Part shown: in pieces, positions 36,601-44,434 of the stretch | Position numbering within the stretch: the first letter of the stretch is position 1 | Layout: every line of letters starts with the position of its first letter | Source of the DNA: Pseudomonas bubulae | GTDB lineage: Bacteria; Pseudomonadota; Gammaproteobacteria; Pseudomonadales; Pseudomonadaceae | DNA length: 64,000 bases | Direction of reading: 5' to 3' | Assembly (NCBI RefSeq): GCF_900618535.1 | Contig: NZ_UYJA01000005.1 | Coordinates: forward strand, 372,001 to 436,000 | The notes under the pieces: generated by a model | What the model saw: the letters and a program-made list of their open reading frames with translations, nothing else | Databases searched by the model: none | Told to the model about the DNA's origin: nothing | Program-made: the position numbers and the translations under genes

Positions 36601-36627
36601 AAAAGCCCCGGATTCCGGGGCTTTTGT
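36601..36627 (+). terminator. Rho-independent terminator after ntrC
   Basis: AAAAGCCCCGG, ATT, CCGGGGCTTTT: an 11-bp stem with A and T flanks, about 225 bases after the ntrC stop. It separates ntrC transcription from the sigma-54 promoter at 36664. Confidence 0.9.
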
Positions 36628-36663
36628 GTAGTCAAGGGGCAATTTTTACAAAAAATCAAAAAC

Positions 36664-36680
36664 TGGCACGCGCCCTGCAA
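36664..36680 (+). promoter_or_regulatory. Strong sigma-54 promoter of the NrsZ-like RNA
   Basis: TGGCACGCGCCCTGCAA fits the consensus TGGCAC-N5-TTGCA with only one mismatch in the -12 element, and the doublets are 10 bases apart. Weak NtrC-like half sites (GCACCA at 36511 and GTGCAC at 36542) lie 120-150 bases upstream. No open reading frame with a ribosome-binding site follows on the plus strand. Confidence 0.85.
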
Positions 36681-36689
36681 TACCTATTA

Positions 36690-36832
36690 CACGCAACACC
36701 GCTTTAGGGGACCTTGATACAGGCAGGTCAAGACTCCCCACTTTTACACCGCAGCCTTGATGCCTTTTGCATCAACGCGCACAGCGCTTTTGGGGAACCC
36801 GGTACAGGCAGGCTGGAATTCCCTCTTTTATT
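36690..36832 (+). ncRNA. nrsZ: NrsZ-like nitrogen-regulated small RNA
   Basis: P. aeruginosa encodes the sigma-54/NtrC-dependent RNA NrsZ directly after ntrC, where it affects motility and rhamnolipid production. Here a sigma-54 promoter is followed by two similar modules. Hairpin A, 36707-36739 (GGGG/CCCC, CTTGA/TCAAG), and hairpin B, 36793-36823 (GGGAA/TTCCC, CCGG/CTGG), both show the loop TACAGGCAGG. A third stem, TTGATGC/GCATCAA, lies between at 36757-36775. Hairpin B runs into TCTTTTATT and may terminate the RNA. The start near 36690 is inferred from the promoter; the end is uncertain. Confidence 0.75.
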
Positions 36833-37268
36833 ACTCTCGCAGGTTCACCTGCAACCGCCAGCGTCCATCTTGCGACGCCCCGGCCCAGTCGCCCTTCAAG
36901 GCACGGGCCGCCACCAGGGTCAGCAGCAACCCGCCATCCGTATCACGCACCCACCAGTTCACGCTCTTGCCGTTAAACGTCAACTGGCCGCTCTGCACCT
37001 TGCCCCTGGCATCAAACAGCAACCCCAGCGTGCCGTCGACCAGCTCACCATGCAGCTTGGGCTCGGCGCTGAACCACACCACCAGGCCCCCGGGCAGCAC
37101 GTCCACCTGCTGCAGCTCCACAGGGGTTGGCGCGGTCAATCGACCGATCATCATCCCCACCATCACACCGATTATCGCCAAAGAACCTAAAACCCGTGGC
37201 CATAGTTTCGGTCGCGGGTCCTCTTCAAGCGTAGAATGCTGTCCATCTTTAAGTTCGGAGCCGTGCAT
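36831..37268 (-). CDS. Hypothetical single-pass membrane protein next to trmL
   Basis: A 145-residue protein with a charged N-terminal tail of about 25 residues, one membrane segment at about 26-46 (VLGSLAIIGVMVGMMIGRL) and a roughly 100-residue outer domain rich in beta strands. I do not recognise a family. Its ATG overlaps the trmL ATG by two bases on the opposite strand; an 11-base-distant AAGGA is the only ribosome-site candidate, so a start further inside is possible. It converges on the NrsZ-like RNA. Confidence 0.65.
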   Translation of the reverse strand: MHGSELKDGQHSTLEEDPRPKLWPRVLGSLAIIGVMVGMMIGRLTAPTPVELQQVDVLPGGLVVWFSAEPKLHGELVDGTLGLLFDARGKVQSGQLTFNGKSVNWWVRDTDGGLLLTLVAARALKGDWAGASQDGRWRLQVNLRE

Positions 37269-37722
37269 GTTTCACGTCATCCTTTTTCAACCAGAAATTC
37301 CGCCGAATACCGGCAACATTATCAGGCTGTGCGCCAACAGCGGCTGCCACCTGCATTTGATCGAGCCTATCGGTTTTGAGCTGGACGACAAGCGCTTGCG
37401 CCGTGCCGGGCTCGATTACCACGAGTATGCGCCGCTCAAGCGTCATGCCGACCTGGCCAGTTGCCTGGAAAGCCTGGGCCATCCGCGCCTGTTCGCCTTT
37501 ACCACCAAAGGCTCCAGGCCGTTCCACGACGTGCAGTTTGCCGAGGGCGATGCTTTTCTCTTCGGCCCTGAAAGCCGTGGCCTGCCGCCCGAAGTGCTCG
37601 ACAGCCTGGACGGCGAGCACCGCCTGCGCCTGCCTATGCGTGAAGGCTGCCGCAGCCTGAATCTGTCTAACACCGTAGCGGTCGCCGTGTATGAGGCCTG
37701 GCGCCAGCTAGGCTTCAAGTAA
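37267..37722 (+). CDS. trmL: TrmL, tRNA (cytidine/uridine-34 2'-O) methyltransferase
   Basis: A 151-residue SPOUT methyltransferase that modifies the wobble base of certain leucine tRNAs. The family signature is complete: FQPEIPPNTGNIIRLCANSG near the start, then AFLFGPESRGLP and MREGCRSLNLSNTVAVAVYEAWRQ, which forms the knot that binds S-adenosylmethionine. GGAG lies 6 bases before the ATG. A longer open frame from 36757 is an artefact running through the RNA gene. Confidence 0.95.
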   Translation: MFHVILFQPEIPPNTGNIIRLCANSGCHLHLIEPIGFELDDKRLRRAGLDYHEYAPLKRHADLASCLESLGHPRLFAFTTKGSRPFHDVQFAEGDAFLFGPESRGLPPEVLDSLDGEHRLRLPMREGCRSLNLSNTVAVAVYEAWRQLGFK

Positions 37723-37732
37723 ACACACACCC

Positions 37733-37819
37733 TGTGGGAGCGGGCTTGCCCGCGATGAAAGCTACGCGATGTACCTGTTGCACCGCAGCGATTCAATCGC
37801 GAACAAGCCCGCTCCCACA
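37733..37819. repeat. REPIN
   Basis: A facing pair (TGTGGGAGCGGGCTTGCCCGCG and CGCGAACAAGCCCGCTCCCACA), directly before a bidirectional terminator between trmL and secB. Confidence 0.9.
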
Positions 37820-37822
37820 CAC

Positions 37823-37850
37823 AAAAAAAGCGCCCTCAGGCGCTTTTTTT
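37823..37850. terminator. Bidirectional terminator between trmL and secB
   Basis: AAAAAAAGCGCC, CTCA, GGCGCTTTTTTT: a short stem with long A and T runs on both sides, between convergent genes. Confidence 0.92.
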
Positions 37851-37864
37851 TGGCAATCGGCTGT

Positions 37865-38353
37865 TTATTGAACAGTCGGGCTGCCTTCTTCCTGCATGCG
37901 CTGCAGTTCTTGCGCGTACAGGGCATCGAAGTTCACCGGAGCCAGCATCAACGCAGGGAACGAGCCACGTGTCACCAGGCTGTCCAGGGTTTCACGGGCA
38001 TACGGGAACAGGATGTTCGGGCAGAACGCGCCCAGAGTGTGGTTCATCGACGCTGGATCAAGGTTTTTGATCAGGAAGATGCCAGCCTGTTGCACTTCAG
38101 CAATAAAAGCCACTTCGTCGCCGTTTTTAACGGTAACCGACAGGGTCAGAACCACTTCGTGGAAGTCGCCTTCCAGCGGCTTTTGACGGGTGTTCAGATC
38201 CAGGCCAACGCTCGGCTCCCACTGCTGACGGAAGATCGCCGGGCTTTTTGGCGCTTCGAACGACAGGTCACGCACGTAGATGCGCTGCAGGGAGAATTGT
38301 GGTGCGGTGTCTTCATCGCTAACAGCGGCGGTGTTCTGTTGGTCAGTCATCAC
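37865..38353 (-). CDS. secB: SecB export chaperone
   Basis: A 162-residue acidic cytoplasmic chaperone that keeps preproteins unfolded and hands them to SecA. Family segments include FSLQRIYVRDLSFEAPKSPAIF, LGAFCPNILFPYARE and RGSFPALMLAPVNFDALY. It lies downstream of grxC and yibN on the same strand, the same trio as in E. coli, with 38 bases between grxC and secB. Confidence 0.97.
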   Translation of the reverse strand: MMTDQQNTAAVSDEDTAPQFSLQRIYVRDLSFEAPKSPAIFRQQWEPSVGLDLNTRQKPLEGDFHEVVLTLSVTVKNGDEVAFIAEVQQAGIFLIKNLDPASMNHTLGAFCPNILFPYARETLDSLVTRGSFPALMLAPVNFDALYAQELQRMQEEGSPTVQ

Positions 38354-38391
38354 AGATCCTTGTTGATCTTGGGGCTTATAGAGAATGAGAG

Positions 38392-38646
38392 TCAGACGTT
38401 CAGCAGCGCATCCAATTTACCTGCGCGCTCCAGAGCAAACAGGTCATCGCATCCGCCAACATGCTTGTTGCCAATCCAGATTTGCGGAACCGACGTGCGG
38501 CCTGCCTTCTGAGCCATCTCGGCACGTACCTGTGGCTTGCCGTCGACTTTGATCTCTTCGAAGGCAATACCCTTGTTCTCAAGCAGAGCCTTGGCACGCA
38601 TGCAATAAGGGCAATAGTCGCTGGAGTAAACGATGACCTTGGACAT
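38392..38646 (-). CDS. grxC: Glutaredoxin 3
   Basis: An 84-residue thiol-disulfide oxidoreductase with the active site CPYC at 12-15 and the glutathione-binding segments TSVPQIWIGNKHVGGCDDL. It lies two bases after yibN and before secB. The length is normal for GrxC. Confidence 0.96.
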   Translation of the reverse strand: MSKVIVYSSDYCPYCMRAKALLENKGIAFEEIKVDGKPQVRAEMAQKAGRTSVPQIWIGNKHVGGCDDLFALERAGKLDALLNV

Positions 38647-38648
38647 AG

Positions 38649-39062
38649 TTACTTCACCACTGGCAGGTTGTCAGCGCGCCAGCTGGAAATGCCGCCAGAC
38701 AGCTTGGCAGCATTGTAACCAGCCTTGAGCAGCTCACGGGCATGGCCGCCCGAGTGCTGGCCGGCAGCGTCGACCAGAATGATGGTCTTGCCCTTGTGCT
38801 TGTCCAGCTCGGCAATGCGCGCCATCAGTTTGTCTTGCGGGATATTAATAGCACCCACGATGTGGCCGGCGGCAAAATCCTTGGCCGGGCGAATATCAAT
38901 CACCACACCTTCGTCGCGATTGACCAGGCCGGTCAGTTCGCCCGTGCTGATGCTGCGCCCGCCACGGCTCATCTCGTGGGCGATCAACAGCGCCAGCAGG
39001 ATGACAAACGCGCCTACAAGCAGGTAGTGGGAAGTCGCAAATGCAATCAGGTGCTCAACCAT
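38649..39062 (-). CDS. yibN: YibN-like membrane-anchored rhodanese-fold protein without catalytic cysteine
   Basis: A 137-residue protein with one N-terminal membrane segment (about 10-29) and a rhodanese domain (GVVIDIRPAKDFAAGHIVGAINIP). The active-site loop reads VDAAGQHSGGHA, so the cysteine of working sulfurtransferases is missing; E. coli YibN also has an atypical loop. The frame is open to 39245, but the ATG at 39062 has GGAA upstream. First gene of the yibN-grxC-secB group and divergent from gpmI. Confidence 0.88.
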   Translation of the reverse strand: MVEHLIAFATSHYLLVGAFVILLALLIAHEMSRGGRSISTGELTGLVNRDEGVVIDIRPAKDFAAGHIVGAINIPQDKLMARIAELDKHKGKTIILVDAAGQHSGGHARELLKAGYNAAKLSGGISSWRADNLPVVK

Positions 39063-39210
39063 CAGAAGGTTCCAGGGTCGTAAAATGTGGGCCAGTATAC
39101 ACAGCCACCTTGGTCGGCCAAACCCCGCCCGGCGGTGACGCCACATGAACTTCGCTTTAAACTGCGCGTCCTCTGTATACCTTCTTATAAACCAGCCACG
39201 AGTGGGATCT

Positions 39211-40746
39211 ATGACTACCACGCCTAAACCTTTGGTCCTGATCATCCTGGATGGCTTCGGTCACAGTGAAAGTCACGAATACAACGCCGTTTATTCGGCC
39301 AAGAAGCCGGTGCTGGATCGTCTTTGCGCGAGCATGCCGAACGGCCTGATCTCGGGTTCGGGCATGGATGTCGGGCTGCCTGACGGCCAGATGGGCAACT
39401 CCGAGGTCGGCCACATGAACCTGGGCGCCGGCCGCGTGGTGTATCAGGATTTCACCCGTGTCACCAAATCCATCCGCGATGGCGAGTTCTTTGAAAACCC
39501 GACCATTTGCGCCGCGGTCGACAAGGCCGTGGCTGCAGGCAAGGCCGTGCACATCCTGGGCCTGCTGTCCGATGGTGGTGTTCACAGCCATCAGGACCAC
39601 CTGATCGCAATGGCCGAGCTGGCATTCAAGCGCGGCGCAGAAAAAATCTACCTGCACGCCTTCCTTGATGGCCGCGACACCCCGCCAAAAAGTGCCTCAT
39701 CTTCCATTGAACTGCTGGACGAAGCGTTCAAAGACCTGGGCAAAGGCCGTATCGCCAGCCTGATCGGCCGTTACTTCGCCATGGACCGTGACAATCGCTG
39801 GGACCGCGTAGAGCAGGCCTACAACCTGATCGTCGACGGCAAGGGCGAGTTCAACGCCGCTACCGCCCAGGAAGGCCTGGAAGCTGCCTACGCACGTGGC
39901 GAAAGCGACGAATTCGTCAAAGCCACGACCATCGGCGAGCCGGTGAAAGTGGAAGACGGCGACGCCGTGGTCTTTATGAACTTCCGCGCCGACCGCGCCC
40001 GCGAGCTGACCCGTGTATTCGTTGAAGATGACTTCAACGCCTTCGCCCGCGCCCGCCAGCCAAAACTGGCCGGTTTCGTGATGCTGACCCAATACGCTGC
40101 CAGTATCCCGGCACCCAGCGCATTCGCGCCCGGCAGCCTGGAAAACGTACTGGGCGATTACCTGGCCAAAAACGGCAAAACCCAGTTGCGCATTGCAGAA
40201 ACCGAGAAGTATGCCCATGTGACCTTCTTCTTCTCGGGCGGCCGTGAAGAGCCGTTCCCGGGTGAAGAGCGCATTCTGGTGCCGTCGCCGAAAGTCGCCA
40301 CCTACGACCTGCAACCGGAAATGAGCGCCCCCGAAGTCACCGACCATATCGTCGATGCCATCGAAAACCAGCGTTATGACGTGATCGTGGTCAACTACGC
40401 CAATGGCGACATGGTTGGCCACAGCGGCGTATTCGACGCAGCCGTCAAGGCAGTTGAATGCCTGGATGCCTGCGTGGGCCGTATCGTGGAAGCACTGGAC
40501 AAGGTCGGCGGCGAAGCCCTGATCACCGCTGACCACGGCAACGTGGAGCAGATGGAAGACGAGTCCACAGGCCAGGCGCATACCGCCCACACCTGTGAGC
40601 CCGTGCCGTTTATCTATGTAGGAAAGCGCTCGCTCAAAGTTCGCGAAGGCGGCGTGCTGGCCGACGTGGCACCCACCATGCTCAAACTGCTGGGGCTGCC
40701 ACAGCCGCAAGAGATGACCGGCAAATCGATTCTGGTCGACGCTTAA
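39211..40746 (+). CDS. gpmI: Cofactor-independent phosphoglycerate mutase
   Basis: Interconverts 3- and 2-phosphoglycerate using two manganese ions. The 511-residue protein belongs to the alkaline phosphatase superfamily: VLIILDGFGHSE holds the first metal aspartate, S64 in MGNSEVGHMNLGAGR is the phosphoserine, and ITADHGNVEQM and AHTCEPVPF hold later metal ligands. I use the ATG at 39211; the open frame to 39145 lacks similarity. Confidence 0.96.
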   Translation: MTTTPKPLVLIILDGFGHSESHEYNAVYSAKKPVLDRLCASMPNGLISGSGMDVGLPDGQMGNSEVGHMNLGAGRVVYQDFTRVTKSIRDGEFFENPTICAAVDKAVAAGKAVHILGLLSDGGVHSHQDHLIAMAELAFKRGAEKIYLHAFLDGRDTPPKSASSSIELLDEAFKDLGKGRIASLIGRYFAMDRDNRWDRVEQAYNLIVDGKGEFNAATAQEGLEAAYARGESDEFVKATTIGEPVKVEDGDAVVFMNFRADRARELTRVFVEDDFNAFARARQPKLAGFVMLTQYAASIPAPSAFAPGSLENVLGDYLAKNGKTQLRIAETEKYAHVTFFFSGGREEPFPGEERILVPSPKVATYDLQPEMSAPEVTDHIVDAIENQRYDVIVVNYANGDMVGHSGVFDAAVKAVECLDACVGRIVEALDKVGGEALITADHGNVEQMEDESTGQAHTAHTCEPVPFIYVGKRSLKVREGGVLADVAPTMLKLLGLPQPQEMTGKSILVDA

Positions 40747-40758
40747 AACAACGCAATG

Positions 40759-40849
40759 CCTGTGGGAGCGGGCTTGCTCGCGATACCGGCGACGCGGTGC
40801 ATCAGGCATTGCGTGGTGATGCTATCGCGAGCAAGCCCGCTCCCACAGG
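40759..40849. repeat. REPIN
   Basis: CCTGTGGGAGCGGGCTTGCT and AGCAAGCCCGCTCCCACAGG face each other between gpmI and envC on the same strand. The envC frame is open through it, which misleads start prediction. Confidence 0.92.
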
Positions 40850-40941
40850 ATCAACGGCTACAATTTCACCTTCATCCATTTCTTATAGGTGACGAGGGCG
40901 GGCATACTAGGCCGTCCCGTTCCCCAGGTGTCGCCCGCCCC

Positions 40942-42228
40942 ATGCTTCGCGCCCTTATAGCCTTGACCCTCGCATGCATGCTCCAACCGGCGTTTGCCGA
41001 CGAGCGCGCGCAAACCCAACAGCAGCTGGATGCCACGCGCCAGGATATCAGCGAGCTGAAAAAGCTCCTGGGCAAGCTGCAGGAAGAAAAGTCCGGCGTG
41101 CAGAAAGACCTGCGCGGTACCGAAACCGAAATCGGCAAGCTGGAGAAGCAGGTTGAAACCCTGCAACAAGAACTAAAAAAGAGTGAAGGCGAGCTGCTGC
41201 GCCTAGATAGCGAGAAAAAAAAACTCCACAGCGCAAAACTTGAACAGCAACGCCTGATCGCCATTCAGGCCCGCGCCGCCTATCAGGGTGGGCGTCAGGA
41301 ATACCTGAAGATGCTGCTCAACCAGCAAAACCCCGAGAAGTTCGCCAGAACCCTCACTTATTACGACTACTTGAGCGAAGCCCGTCTGGCCCAGCTCAAA
41401 GGCTTCAACGAGACACTGCGCCAACTGGCCAATGTCGAGGCCGATATCAACTTGCAGCAAGCGCAACTGCTGACCCAGAAAAGCAGCCTGGACACCCAGC
41501 GCGCCGAGCTCGACAAGGTGCGTGCAGAGCGCCAGCAAGTGCTGGCCAAGCTCAATACCGACGTAAAGGACCGCGACCAGAAGTTGCAGGCCCGCGAGCA
41601 GGATCAGGCCGATCTGGCGAAAGTCCTCAAGACCATCGAAGAAACCCTCGCCCGCCAGGCCCGCGAAGCCGAGCAGGCGCGGCAAAAAGCCCTGATTGCG
41701 CTGCAGGAAGCCGAGAAAAAACGCCAGCGCGAGGCTGCATCGGTCGTTACCGATGCCCCGCGAAAACCGGTGCAATCCACACCGGGGCCATTGGTCTCCA
41801 GCGCAGGTGCGTCTTACGGCGGTGCTTTTTCTCAAGCCCGGGGCAAACTTCCATGGCCAGTTGATGGTCGACTGCTTGCACGTTTCGGTGAAACCCGTGG
41901 CGACGACTCGCGCACCAAGTGGGACGGCGTGATGATCAGCGCCGGTGCCGGCACCCAGGTACACGCCGTACACGGCGGGCGCGTGGTGTTTGCCGACTGG
42001 CTGCGCGGCGCTGGCCAACTGGTGATTCTGGACCACGGTAATGGTTTCTTAAGCTTGTATGGCCACAATCAGACGTTGCTCAAGTCTGCCGGCGACGTTG
42101 TAAAAGCCGGTGAGGTGATTTCCACCGTGGGCAACAGCGGTGGGCAGGCCACGCCAGCACTGTATTTTGCTATTCGTCAGCAGGGACGCCCAAGCGACCC
42201 TGCACAATGGTGTCGCACTCAGGGATGA
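40942..42228 (+). CDS. envC: EnvC-like murein hydrolase activator
   Basis: A 428-residue periplasmic protein with a signal peptide (LIALTLACMLQPAFA), a long coiled coil (about 22-270) and a C-terminal LytM/M23 domain. The usual HxxxD metal motif is replaced by KWDGVMI, while LDHGNGFLSLYGHN remains, so the domain is probably inactive and instead activates amidases at the septum, as EnvC does in E. coli. The order gpmI-envC-ctpA-yibQ is conserved. The ATG at 40942 follows GCCCGCCCC with no clear ribosome-binding site. Confidence 0.9.
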   Translation: MLRALIALTLACMLQPAFADERAQTQQQLDATRQDISELKKLLGKLQEEKSGVQKDLRGTETEIGKLEKQVETLQQELKKSEGELLRLDSEKKKLHSAKLEQQRLIAIQARAAYQGGRQEYLKMLLNQQNPEKFARTLTYYDYLSEARLAQLKGFNETLRQLANVEADINLQQAQLLTQKSSLDTQRAELDKVRAERQQVLAKLNTDVKDRDQKLQAREQDQADLAKVLKTIEETLARQAREAEQARQKALIALQEAEKKRQREAASVVTDAPRKPVQSTPGPLVSSAGASYGGAFSQARGKLPWPVDGRLLARFGETRGDDSRTKWDGVMISAGAGTQVHAVHGGRVVFADWLRGAGQLVILDHGNGFLSLYGHNQTLLKSAGDVVKAGEVISTVGNSGGQATPALYFAIRQQGRPSDPAQWCRTQG

Positions 42229-42263
42229 GTCCATCACCTTTAATACGTAGGAGTTCGCTCAAC

Positions 42264-43580
42264 ATGCCGCATTTGTCCCGCCTCAACTCGCTGGCCCTGA
42301 CGATCGCTCTGCTGATCGGCTCGCCATTGGCATTTGCTGCCGAGCCGAGCATTCCGCCAGCCGGGGCTGCTACCAGCGCCAAGGCACCGCTGCCTCTGGA
42401 AGAGCTGCGCACATTTGCCGAGGTCATGGATCGGATCAAGGCCGCCTATGTTGAGCCGGTAGACGACAAAACCCTGCTGGAGAATGCCATCAAGGGCATG
42501 CTCAGCAACCTCGACCCGCATTCTACCTACCTGGGGCCGGAAGATTTCGCCGAGCTGCAGGAAAGCACCAGCGGTGAATTTGGCGGGTTGGGCATTGAAG
42601 TCGGCACTGAAGACGGCAACATCAAGATCGTCTCGCCGATCGACGACACCCCTGCCAGCAAAGCCGGCATCCAGGCCGGAGACTTAATCGTCAAGATCAA
42701 TGGTCAGCCCACCCGTGGCCTGAGCATGACCGAGGCCGTAGACAAAATGCGCGGCAAGATCGGTCAGAAAATCACCCTGACCCTGGTACGCAACGGTGGC
42801 GCACCGTTTGACGTAACCCTGACCCGGGCCAATATCCAGGTCAAGAGCGTCAAGGCCCAGCTGCTTGAAGACGGCTACGGCTACATCCGCATAACCCAGT
42901 TCCAGGTCAAGACTGGCGAAGAAGTGGCCGCTGCGCTGTCCAAACTGCGCAGGGAAAACGGCAACAAGCGCCTCAAGGGCATCATCCTTGACCTGCGCAA
43001 CAACCCGGGCGGCGTGCTGCAGTCGGCAGTTGAAGTGGTAGACCATTTCATCACCAAAGGTCTGATCGTCTATACCAAGGGCCGTATCGCCAACTCTGAG
43101 CTGCGTTTCTCGGCTACCGGCAAGGATCTGAGCGAAGGCGTGCCATTGGTGGTACTGATCAACGGCGGCAGCGCCTCGGCGTCAGAGATCGTCGCCGGTG
43201 CCTTGCAGGATCAGAAGCGTGGTGTGGTGATGGGCACCACCAGCTTCGGCAAAGGCTCGGTGCAAACCGTACTACCGTTGAACAATGACCGCGCGCTGAA
43301 GATCACCACGGCGCTGTACTTCACTCCGAACGGGCGCTCGATCCAGGCCCAGGGCATTGTTCCGGATATCGAAGTCAGCCGCGCCAGGATCACCCGCGAG
43401 CAAGACACCGAGTACTACAAAGAGGCCGACCTGCAAGGTCACCTCGGCAATGGTAACGGCGGTGCCGACAAGCCGACCGGCTCCGGCCCCAAAGCCAAGC
43501 CGATGCCCCAGGACGATGACTTCCAGCTGAGCCAGGCCCTGAGCCTGCTTAAAGGCTTGAGCATCACACGCGGCAACTGA
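42264..43580 (+). CDS. ctpA: Carboxy-terminal processing protease, S41 family
   Basis: A 438-residue periplasmic serine protease with a signal peptide (LALTIALLIGSPLAFA), a PDZ domain (GGLGIEVGTEDGNIKIVSPIDDTPASKAGIQAGD) and the S41 core with nucleophile serine in NGGSASASEIVAGALQ and the lysine in GTTSFGKGSVQT. Such enzymes trim cell-wall hydrolases. AGGAG lies 10 bases before the ATG at 42264; an earlier ATG overlaps envC. Confidence 0.95.
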   Translation: MPHLSRLNSLALTIALLIGSPLAFAAEPSIPPAGAATSAKAPLPLEELRTFAEVMDRIKAAYVEPVDDKTLLENAIKGMLSNLDPHSTYLGPEDFAELQESTSGEFGGLGIEVGTEDGNIKIVSPIDDTPASKAGIQAGDLIVKINGQPTRGLSMTEAVDKMRGKIGQKITLTLVRNGGAPFDVTLTRANIQVKSVKAQLLEDGYGYIRITQFQVKTGEEVAAALSKLRRENGNKRLKGIILDLRNNPGGVLQSAVEVVDHFITKGLIVYTKGRIANSELRFSATGKDLSEGVPLVVLINGGSASASEIVAGALQDQKRGVVMGTTSFGKGSVQTVLPLNNDRALKITTALYFTPNGRSIQAQGIVPDIEVSRARITREQDTEYYKEADLQGHLGNGNGGADKPTGSGPKAKPMPQDDDFQLSQALSLLKGLSITRGN

Positions 43581-43581
43581 G

Positions 43582-44364
43582 GTGCGTCTTTCCCTGGCCC
43601 TCACCCTGCTCTGCTGCCTGACCGGTACCGCCCACGCGGCACCGGTCAGCGCGCCCGCCACACCGCACAAGGCTTACCTGAGCCTGATTATCGATGACCT
43701 TGGGCAAAACCTGCCCCGGGACCGCCGCGTGCTGGCGCTGCCCGGCCCGGTCACCACCGCCGTGATGCCCGACACCCCCCATGCTGCCGAATTTGCCCGC
43801 GAAGCCCACAAGGCCGGCAAGATCGTCATTTTGCACATGCCAATGGACCCGGCCACCGGGCCCTTTGCCTGGCACCCGGACCTGCCTGTCGACGAACTTG
43901 AAAAGCGCCTCAACGCCGCGTTCAAGGCAGTGCCCTACACCAGCGGTATCAACAACCACATGGGCAGCCGCATGACCTCCCAGCCACAAGCGATGGCCTG
44001 GCTGATGGGCAACTTGCAGCAACGTCACAAATTCTTTGTCGACAGCCGCACCAGCGCGCAGACGGTCGCGGCGGCCGAGGCGCAAAAAATCGGCCTGGCC
44101 AGTGTTTCGCGGGATGTGTTTCTCGATGACGTACGTACCGAGCAGGCGATCACCACACAACTGCACACCGCGATCAATCTGGCGCGCAAGCAAGGTTCGG
44201 CGGTGATGATCGGCCATCCCTACCCGCAAACCCTCGCCGTGCTTGAACGGGAGCTGCCCAAGCTCAAGGCCCAGGGCATTGACTGGATCGATATCAGGCA
44301 AATGATCGGCGTGCGCAGCAACAAGGCGATGGCCGGACATGGGAAGGATGGGGTTTATCGCTGA
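43582..44364 (+). CDS. yibQ: YibQ-like divergent polysaccharide deacetylase
   Basis: A 260-residue secreted protein with a signal peptide (LALTLLCCLTGTAHA) and a NodB-like barrel of the divergent DUF610 type: YLSLIIDDLGQNLPRDRRVLALPGPVTTAVMP, ILHMPMDP and GINNHMGSRMT. Catalytic activity has not been shown for the family to my knowledge. It starts at GTG one base after the ctpA stop. Fourth gene of the gpmI-envC-ctpA-yibQ series. Confidence 0.9.
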   Translation: MRLSLALTLLCCLTGTAHAAPVSAPATPHKAYLSLIIDDLGQNLPRDRRVLALPGPVTTAVMPDTPHAAEFAREAHKAGKIVILHMPMDPATGPFAWHPDLPVDELEKRLNAAFKAVPYTSGINNHMGSRMTSQPQAMAWLMGNLQQRHKFFVDSRTSAQTVAAAEAQKIGLASVSRDVFLDDVRTEQAITTQLHTAINLARKQGSAVMIGHPYPQTLAVLERELPKLKAQGIDWIDIRQMIGVRSNKAMAGHGKDGVYR

Positions 44365-44378
44365 GACCCGTGCCATTT

Positions 44379-44422
44379 GTAGCCGCTGAGGAGCGCAGCC
44401 TTCGTTCCTCGTCAGCGGCTAC
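44379..44422. repeat. Second REP family, compact copy (GTAGCCGCTGAGGAG type)
   Basis: GTAGCCGCTGAGGA(G) and CTCGTCAGCGGCTAC pair around a short loop containing GCAGCCTTCGTT. It is a short version of the 17692-17838 unit and lies between convergent yibQ and the binding-protein gene. Confidence 0.82.
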
Positions 44423-44434
44423 ACACTCTGTGTG

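Noticed and set aside
36714..37190. Open frames on the plus strand through the NrsZ-like RNA (36714 and 36757 starts)
   Set aside because: They begin inside the RNA hairpins, lack ribosome-binding sites and run antisense to the 36831-37268 gene. The 36757 frame only joins trmL in phase by chance; trmL starts at 37267.
40756..40941. N-terminal extension of envC
   Set aside because: The frame is open through a REPIN, whereas a clean signal peptide starts at 40942.
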